Positions 6,867-22,096 of a stretch of DNA of 22,096 nucleotides are shown one piece after another. This DNA comes from Priapulus caudatus (Eukaryota > Priapulida > Priapulimorpha > Priapulimorphida > Priapulidae). The notes beneath the pieces are model-generated. The model had not been told where the DNA came from. It was given only the letters and a program-made list of their open reading frames with translations, and searched no databases. The translations under genes were made by a program, and so were the position numbers. Position 1 is the first letter of the stretch. Every line of letters begins with the position of its first letter. The stretch covers positions 440,046 through 462,141 of the forward strand of contig NW_014577086.1 of the NCBI RefSeq assembly GCF_000485595.1, written 5' to 3'.

Positions 6867-9302
6867 ATGGAAGCAAACATGGAGATGAAAAGAATGACCT
6901 CGAAGCACCCCGATGCACGCGACAAACAGGTTGAGTGGAGTCGAGTGCGCCCCCCAGAGCCCAGCATCTCGTCAGTCCGAAGATTTTGACTTTGCCGCCG
7001 CGGGGCTGCAGGCAGGAGGGCGCGTGGCCGAGGCCGCGGCCCGGCGTTGCGCGGATGTTCATGCTCCTCAGAGCCGAGCGACAATAGTCGGCCCGTGGCG
7101 GGCGGCCATGTTGGGAGCGGCCCGGAGCGGGACGTCGACTATGATTGGGGCAAAGAATCGTGCCCGGCAAGTACTGCGATGCTCGAACTGGAGGATGGGG
7201 GCGGCCCGCTAAGCCGTCGGTGGCGAGAGGGGGTGGTGTCGGATGACGCAGCTGCGTCCGTCGAGGTCGGCGCAGGACGGGAGGACAATGACGAGCAGCG
7301 CAGCTAAACAGTCATCGATCGCTCGCCTAGGCAGCGACGGCCGAGGTGACGCGGGAGAGTACATATGGGTCGGCGCTGCGGGAAGGAAAGAGTAGCGAAT
7401 GCGCGGGCGTGAGAGGGGAAGGGATAGGGACCGTGGAGGCGGCGGGGCGCAATACGCGGCGACGGCGCCGCGCCTCGCCCGGCCAGAGTCATGAGCGTTG
7501 CATTGGACACGGGCGACACCTGACCTCGCGAGCGACCGACGCGACGAGTGAGATCAGGGCTCTTGCAGGCAGGGAATAGTCGCCGTACATCCGCGGCAGA
7601 CTGGAGCGAGGCGAGGGCGCCTGCACAGAGCGGGAGGGCGCTCACGGCCAGCGCAGAACAGCGTGGCCAGAAGGGGCCGGCGAGCGGCAACAGCAGGGAT
7701 GCGGGATCGCTGCTCGTTGAGCCACGCCAATCCGAGAAGGAGCTCCCGGGTGGCCGCCACAAGGTACGACCAATGGCGCGCGGACTCGACGAAAGCGCGC
7801 GGAGCCGGCGCGTACCGGGCAGGGCGCCGGCGCCGGTCCGGTGGCGCTCGGCAGCCGGGCCGCGGCGATCGATTCTAGTGCAAGGGTGGTCAGGGTCTGC
7901 GCGAGAGAGAGCTCACAGAGAGAGAGGAGAGCGAGTTCCACGATCGACAAGCGCACGCTCGGTCAGGCCACCGTATCGGTCGGCGGCAGGAAAGCCACCA
8001 CACAACATACACAGTTGCGAACACGCGGCCTTCATCAACACGCCATGACCACCTGAACGGCACTCGGGGGATCCGCAAACCCACACCGGCGAAAAGCCGC
8101 AGCCCGAGTGGCGGAGTCACTGGCGAGCAGGACCCGGCGATCGCGTTCGCGGCCGGCAGGGACCACCCAAGAAGCACATCATTCACGCACACGGAGAGAA
8201 AAAAACGATACGCGTAGGCAAAGCGCAGTGCCATCGCAAGCATTCGAGCCGCGCAGTCCAGCATGGAGGCGGGTCCCACGAAGGGGTGTCGTCTGACACC
8301 CGAGCTCGGAAGCAGAAGCCAGCAGAGCGCACTAGATAAGGCAACGGGGGCGAGAAGCTGTGGGCACAGCACATGTGCAAAGAGCCGCGGCGAATATTCA
8401 ACCACAGTCGGCGGCCGCGGGTAGGAGGGCGGCGAGGCGACCGCGGGCAAAGGGCGCCTCCGACCGATCCCTCAGCAAGCATAAATCCGCGGTCACGATG
8501 GCGCCTTGAGGAGCTGGCGGGGGGAGAGGGACTCGGCCTTGGAGAAGGGAGGGGCGGCGGGCCATGGGCGAGAAAAAAGGATGTGAGCTTGCCCGAGCAT
8601 GTGCAGCTCGGGTCGGCTTGCAGCCGCCGCTCCGACCAACCTGACCAACCCAAGCGCACGCACGATCGCGCGATCAAGGGAGGTCCGAAGTTGCAGCAGT
8701 CGGCGCGTAGCGACGGTGATGTGCCCGGGGGGGGAGGGGCTCACTCGCGCGGCCTTAACGCGTCACCTGAAGGTGGCTGCGGAACAGCGAGCGCCGCTCA
8801 GGAAGTGAAGTGCAGAACAGCCGAGCGCACCACCACAGAAAAAAACGGAGCCTGTGCGCGCGAGGGACGCCGGAGGCGAGGGAGCTCCGGTGGGGGGGGG
8901 GTGGGGCAGGGGATAGGAGGTTTGGCAGGCAAGACGAGGGCGACCGAACGCTGCGGGGAGGGGGAGAAGGGCAATGGGGGAAACGCGGCGAAGGAAGGGA
9001 TCGGGACGACTACGGCGACGGGCGAAGGCGGCCGACGGCCAGGCTGGAAACCGGATCAGCCGCGCCGGCGCCGGGGGCGGCGTGGTCGTCCGTAATGCGC
9101 CGGGCGCCCGGCTGCGCGCGCCGAGGAAGATACGCCCCGCGCGGCGGGCCGTTCGGTGACAAAAAAACAAAAGCTTGAGGTGCGAAAAGCTGTGCCGGGG
9201 TCACGTGTCAGGGAGTCCGCCTCAGAACCATCTCACAGGCACAACGGTAAAGAACGGCAGACTCGGCGCGTTCGCCAGGCAACTGGAGGATCGACAGTTT
9301 GA
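6867..9302 (+). pseudogene. Corrupted copy of the zinc-finger gene
   Basis: Starts with ATGGAAGCAAACATGGAG, nearly identical to the copy A start, and can be followed to the equivalent of the stop codon at about 9300-9302. Anchors include CGGCCATGTTGGGAG (7106), CACACCGGCGAAAAGCCGCA (8082) and AGAAGCACATCATTCACGCACAC (8170). The length is 2436 bp against 1536 bp. Added bases are everywhere and no finger can be read for more than a few residues. This is not translatable as given. It is either a low-quality reading of a real second gene or a duplicated allele. Confidence 0.75.
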
Positions 9303-11640
9303 CTTCGCGCCGGAGTCCAGGGCCACCTAGCGTCGGAGGTGCGTCATGCCAATGCGCTCGTGTCCCATCGATCGATCGCTCGTGCGAGTAGCACGCGAGG
9401 CGTATCGAGCAAGACACCCGGGCTGCGCAGATCCGGGGTTGTCTGGCTAAGAGGAGCGCCACGCTTAGCGCAGTGTCGCGGATATACGAGCAGCACAGTT
9501 ATCGTTGTGACACTCATGAGCCACGGCTCTGTTATCTCTAGATTGTGGAATCCACCACCTGTGTTCTACTCACCCCGGTATAGTTACGTTTCCTGACGAC
9601 AGGTGGCAACACAGTGTCAGGTTTGTTGCGTGTAGTTGGTGGAAGATAGATTGGTTTTAGCTTTGCACTTGTTTGTAGTTTTAATGTCGTTTTTTATTAT
9701 TAACTACTTGCATAAGACGTTTTAATGGTTTTGTAACACTATGGTATTTTATTCATTTTAGGCTTATTGACTGTTTATTTCAGAAGCAAACTATTACTTT
9801 AACTTGTGCCTTACACATTCCTTGGTTTTAGTGCTTTAGTGCTTAGCATATATAAGTATATACACATATATATTTGTTTAATAGCATCCATCATCGGCGT
9901 GTTAGTGAGATTGCATCTGGCCTATGTGGATTTGTGTTCCAGGTGAGTAGCGGAGTTTCGTGTGGTGTGCATGCCTTCAAATACCCATGCACTGCAGTTC
10001 TGTAGCATCTCGGAATATTGGCAGAGCAATGGGCCGCAAACAGATAACATATGCTGTACTTGTTGTATTTGATTGTATCCATCCATGCTATCAGTGAAGC
10101 GAAAACTAGGGGAAAAATCCGCACGAATCAGTCGACATCTGTATACAGTGGTATGATTTAGATGTGTGTGTGTTTAATCAGGTTTTTAAAGGGGATTAGA
10201 TTAGTATGTATTGCTTGCCGTCTAATAGATCGGCTTATTATATTGTTTGTATTATGTTTTCTATAATGTATTTGCACATACTACTGGTGGCAAGGTAGTA
10301 CTATAACTACTGTGTAGATATTGTGCGCGCATTATCATGATAAATTTCATTGCCTGGAGCAGATGACCTATGCCTTTGAAATGTAAGCTGGAATTTCAGT
10401 GAGTGCAGTGAGATATTATTATACGTTATTATTCACCTGTACATGTATCACGCTTGGTAAACATTTTTTTTGCTGAACCCATTTATTGATTACTAGAACC
10501 ATAGTCAAGTTTAAGCATAGGCTTAGGGGACTACGACGTGAAATTGCTAACTCAAATAAATGTACATAACCGTCGGATTATGTCGGAGAGTTGTTTAATC
10601 TCAGCACAATTGCCAATCTCAATGTAATCGCGTTTTTTAAAGGTAGTGACATCTCTTAACGCATGCGGTGCATTGTTCCATCTTCACTGAACGCTGGTCA
10701 GGTGGTTCTAAATGACACTGTCATTATGTATTAGCATGTCTAATAGTGTCAGTGTGTCCGTGTACTAAGGGCCCACCTATTGGTTGTGGGATATGAGTTT
10801 ACTTGTTTAGGCAGTTTACTTGTGGTAGACTCTGTATCGACACCGTTTTTGTGTTGAGCAACTGTATGCGGGTACAGCACGCCATGATGGTGTCACGAAA
10901 GTGGCTATCAACCTTAGCGTCGCCAATACGTATAATTAATAGTGCGAGACGCAAGTAATTCATGCGTGGTGTTCGACGAAACGATATATATACCATTTTC
11001 AGTTTTGAGTAGTTGATAACTAATGTATTGTGCATGACGTGTAGGGTTAGCTGCACAGAAAGGGGATTTTTATAAATTGCTGCCGTGTGCTGGGTGCCAA
11101 AGCTCCGAAAATTCGAGCACGGAATGGAAGCGGGCGGCCAGCTAGAAAGTAAGCGCTGGTTTACATGTTGTTGTGCCACAGCGGGGAAAAAAACAGACAT
11201 AAATTGCGTAATTTCTTTTCGGTCGATACATTTTGGTATTAATATATATATAGATGAAACGTTTTTTGGCATATAATGTAGCTGTGGCAGTTTATTTCGT
11301 CTACTTATATTTACGTGCTAACGGAAAATGCTTCGTGTGTGTATAAAAACCGCATTTTAATTTTTTTCTCGTGTATTTTTCAGTACAGTAGGCACTTGCA
11401 TCCTTGGCGAACACATATGAACTAGACTGTGCATGTAAATTATACAAATAAACAAATATTTGATGTCAAATTAAAATTCGTGAAATATTCGTGTCTGTTT
11501 TCATTCATGTTTTTCGTACATCTACTTGTAGTATCATAACACTAGCTAGCTTCCGGCGATAAAGAACTTCAAATAAGGGTTAACGGAACACGGTATACGG
11601 CGGCCGTTTGCCCTGTCCGTGTTGTTGTGCTAGCTGTTAA
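9303..11640 (+). other. 3' flank of the zinc-finger gene, copy B (mostly clean)
   Basis: Matches 2832-5144. It is noisy to 9494, then clean. It contains the second AATAAA at 10555-10560 and another within TACAAATAAACAAAT near 11443. The stretch 10965-11640 is AT-rich and is the good version of the ruined 4524-5144. No coding potential is supported on either strand. Confidence 0.7.
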
Positions 11641-11927
11641 AGCCTAGCGCAGACCTGCGATTTTTGGTTGCTCGTCGCTGCAACCGCAAGCGATCGGTCG
11701 ATGTGTCACCGCGTGTGCGCACACATTGCGAGTTTGATTTCTTTTTCTGCGAGTTGCAATAAATCAAACTTGTTTGATTTTGAGCGACTAGTCAGTCGCT
11801 CCCAATCTTCCCAAATTGCTTCGAAATCGCATGTGTGCGCACACGCGGTGGGTGACACATCGACCGATCGCTTGCGGTTGCAGGTTGCAGCGACGAGCAA
11901 CCAAAAATAGAAGGTCTGCGCTAGGCT
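11641..11927. mobile_element. TTAA-flanked foldback MITE
   Basis: Two arms of about 100 bp are near-perfect reverse complements: the left from 11641 (AGCCTAGCGCAGACC), the right ending at 11927 (GGTCTGCGCTAGGCT). Arm differences are a few bases plus two short indels. The element is bracketed by TTAA at 11637-11640 and 11928-11931. Its core of about 95 bp holds AAATCAAACTTG and GCTTCGAAATCGCA, also present at 117-303. It is too short to encode a transposase. TTAA duplication is typical of piggyBac-type and T2-like MITEs, but the terminal bases do not let me assign a superfamily with confidence. Confidence 0.85.
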
Positions 11928-11931
11928 TTAA

Positions 11932-13072
11932 AGTGATTCATAGTCACCGTAAATAAAAATAAATTATTATTACCTCCGTGCAAACGGAGGTCATGCAATC
12001 GCTCGCGTGTGTGTGTGTGTTGCCACCGCGCGATCGATAGCACGGCGAGTCAGCAGCAGCCACCAGTGAGCGGCGAGTCAGCAGCAGGCGAGTCAGTCAG
12101 CAGCTGCCACCAGCGAGCACATACATGTTACATGCTCGCGGAGGTATGCACTCTCCGTGAGTGCCCTCTGTCTAGTTTTACTATATTGTTCGATGTGAAC
12201 ATACACTCGTGACTCATACAGTGCAAAAAGCAATTAATGTCAGGAACACTATCAAATCGTCCAGGTTTTTTGGATTTTTAACTAGTTGAGAAACAATCTT
12301 ATCAGGTAAGAATTTGACGATACGTTTAGTCCCGTTAGTTCTTACTTTTAATGTAAAAAAAATGTCAACAAAAATTTGACAAATTTTACCATAGAAAATT
12401 CGTGACGTAGTCAATTTAAGCGCGGTATTCCCGTGCCTTAACGAGCTGGATTTACTCGTTACTTTTACGCGATAGCTGACATTAAAACAGACGATCGGAA
12501 AAAAGTTAACGGTGTGAGCAAGATTACGCTGCCGCGTGTCTGTAGAGCCTAGGTGTGATTGATTGATTTCTATAAATGGTAATCACCCCGGCTGATGGTG
12601 AAGGTGAATTCTGCAATCGTACAGTAATGTACGAAGTTTTTCATCGATACAGTCGGCTGTCTATTCTTTGCTCTCGATTTATAATTGATTAAGCTAGGCT
12701 CATTAGCAAATTGCCGACCGACCTGGCAAATTCGTCTAATTACGCAGTACGTCTAATTAAAAGTAAACGGCGACGCGCCGCCTCATCCTTGCAGCTGCGC
12801 CGCTACCGAAGCCTCTCTTCTTTCTATTCGACCAATGCAGCAGGACGCTCATCTCCCCTGCGCTGGACGCATCTATAGTAGTGACGGTTGCGTATTCGTG
12901 TCGCGGGAAGTCCCGGTAATAGCGACTCGTCGTATGGACTTCTAACCCCCGGTGCGGGTAGAATTCGCTGTACGCGAGTGACTGAGATAGTTTAAAGTAG
13001 AGAAGATTTCTCCGCGGTAGACGAGGCTGCCTGTAAGCGTGCGGGTGAGTTGTCTGACAGGACGTCGTCCCG
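11932..13072 (+). other. Intergenic region and presumed 5' region of the dynein gene
   Basis: Holds a second dispersed repeat (11960-12178). It then has AT-rich sequence to about 12760 and a more GC-rich 300 bp just before the dynein start, where a promoter or 5' UTR is most plausible. I see no TATA box and no convincing RFX X-box. No upstream coding exon resembling a dynein N-terminus is recognisable. Confidence 0.5.
11960..12178. repeat. Probable dispersed non-autonomous repeat with CGGAGGT ends
   Basis: Starts near ACCTCCGTGCAAACGGAGGT (11972-11991, a 7-bp stem hairpin) and ends near GCGGAGGTATGCACTCTCCG and TCTAGTT (12138-12178). These end motifs resemble a widespread family of short marine-animal repeats as I remember it. 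Between them are a TG run (12007-12020) and three partial copies of GGCGAGTCAGCAGCA (12044-12104). Exact borders and family are uncertain. Confidence 0.4.
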
Positions 13073-21804
<8,732 letters not shown>

Positions 21805-22096
21805 GTAAATCGGGGATAGAAGCGCTGTGCGGGAATCGTGACCCCAGCCCTTTATCTAGCGGCTGTTGCAAATTAAAAACGTGACGTCATATATATTAGC
21901 AGTAAGCTTTGCAGGTTCATTAATGTCACGTCAATGATATTGCAGGGACCATGCCATTCCCTCAGATCGCGCCGACTTATAAACGATTCTATCCCAAAGG
22001 GGGAACTTCCAGGAAAATCCCGTTTCGCATCACCGTTCTGCCCTCATATATAATATATATATAGAAATTTGTCCACAATCTCTGTGAAAATGGATA
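21805..22096 (+). other. Start of dynein intron 16
   Basis: AT-rich sequence with a short TA run near 22049-22062. No further dynein exon is recognisable before the window ends. Confidence 0.6.

Larger units (their letters stand above)
4524..9494. other. Insertion-inflated, low-quality block
   Basis: Throughout this block, sequence can be matched to clean partners (4524-5144 to 10965-11640; 5365-9494 to about 145-2991), but extra bases are scattered every few nucleotides. G runs such as those near 4605-4680 and 5462-5490 are common. Corruption affects intron, exon and flank alike, ignores codon phase, and stops sharply at about 9495. The zinc-finger section is 900 bp longer than its clean partner. 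This is much more like uncorrected long-read gap fill than evolutionary decay. Reading frames found here should not be annotated as genes. Confidence 0.8.
5145..11640 (+). repeat. Tandem unit, copy B
   Basis: Head-to-tail second copy of the block at 117-5144, in the same order. It starts inside a chimeric MITE and ends at the clean MITE at 11641. Its first two thirds (to about 9494) are corrupted and the rest is clean. It is about 1.4 kb longer than copy A, almost all from scattered insertions rather than from a discrete inserted element. Confidence 0.8.

Noticed and set aside
7304-9204. Numerous Arg/Pro/Gly-rich open frames of 60-240 aa on both strands
   Set aside because: They lie in the corrupted copy of the zinc-finger gene. 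They come from high GC and random insertions and match nothing in the clean copy's frame.
6098-9302. A true processed or decayed pseudogene pair
   Set aside because: The copy retains intron and flanks, so it is not processed. The errors are insertion-dominated, uniform across coding and non-coding sequence, and end abruptly at 9495, so a technical origin is more likely.
117-11931. CRISPR array, rRNA, tRNA or viral integration in the repeated region
   Set aside because: There are no regularly spaced short direct repeats, no cloverleaf-like sequence, and no recognisable polymerase, capsid or integrase motif on either strand.

Overview
This window is nuclear DNA from an animal, most likely a marine or aquatic invertebrate with motile cilia. 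The evidence is a spliced axonemal dynein heavy-chain gene with GT-AG introns, a metazoan BLOC1S1 exon, a C2H2 zinc-finger gene with polyalanine tracts, MITE-type repeats and long microsatellites. I cannot name the species. All supported genes are on the + strand.

Left part (1-5144, copy A). The end of a BLOC1S1 intron (1-677) and its last coding exon (678-920) come first, with a poly(A) signal at 1153. An intact, apparently single-exon gene for a 511-residue eight-finger C2H2 protein follows (1296-2831), then its AT-rich 3' flank with a poly(A) signal at 4097. Quality drops after about 3560 and there is a single N at 4523.

Middle part (5145-11640, copy B). The same block is repeated head to tail: BLOC1S1 intron, BLOC1S1 exon, zinc-finger gene and 3' flank. 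From 4524 to about 9494 this copy is riddled with mostly single-base insertions. The zinc-finger stretch is 2436 bp against 1536 bp in copy A, and no reading frame survives. At about 9495 it abruptly becomes clean, about 1-2% different from copy A. The pattern fits an assembly gap filled with poorly corrected long-read sequence, placed over either a real tandem duplication or two uncollapsed haplotypes. The A/B junction lies inside a repeat that also sits at the start of copy A and the end of copy B, so homologous repeats mediated the join, biologically or in the assembler.

Right part (11641-22096). A clean TTAA-flanked foldback MITE (11641-11927) and a second dispersed repeat lie upstream of a partial DNAH5/DNAH8-type outer-arm dynein heavy-chain gene. 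I reconstructed 16 phase-consistent exons (13073 to about 21771 or 21804) encoding about the first 700 residues of the tail; the rest lies beyond the right edge. Its introns hold a polypyrimidine tract, a possible SINE, a near-perfect palindrome and a large compound tetranucleotide microsatellite.

The three genes have no evident shared pathway: lysosome-related organelle biogenesis, transcription and ciliary motility. The most interesting protein is the zinc-finger factor, in which six of eight fingers carry almost the same recognition helix and predict binding to G-tracts. I found no unknown multi-gene system, RNA gene or CRISPR array.
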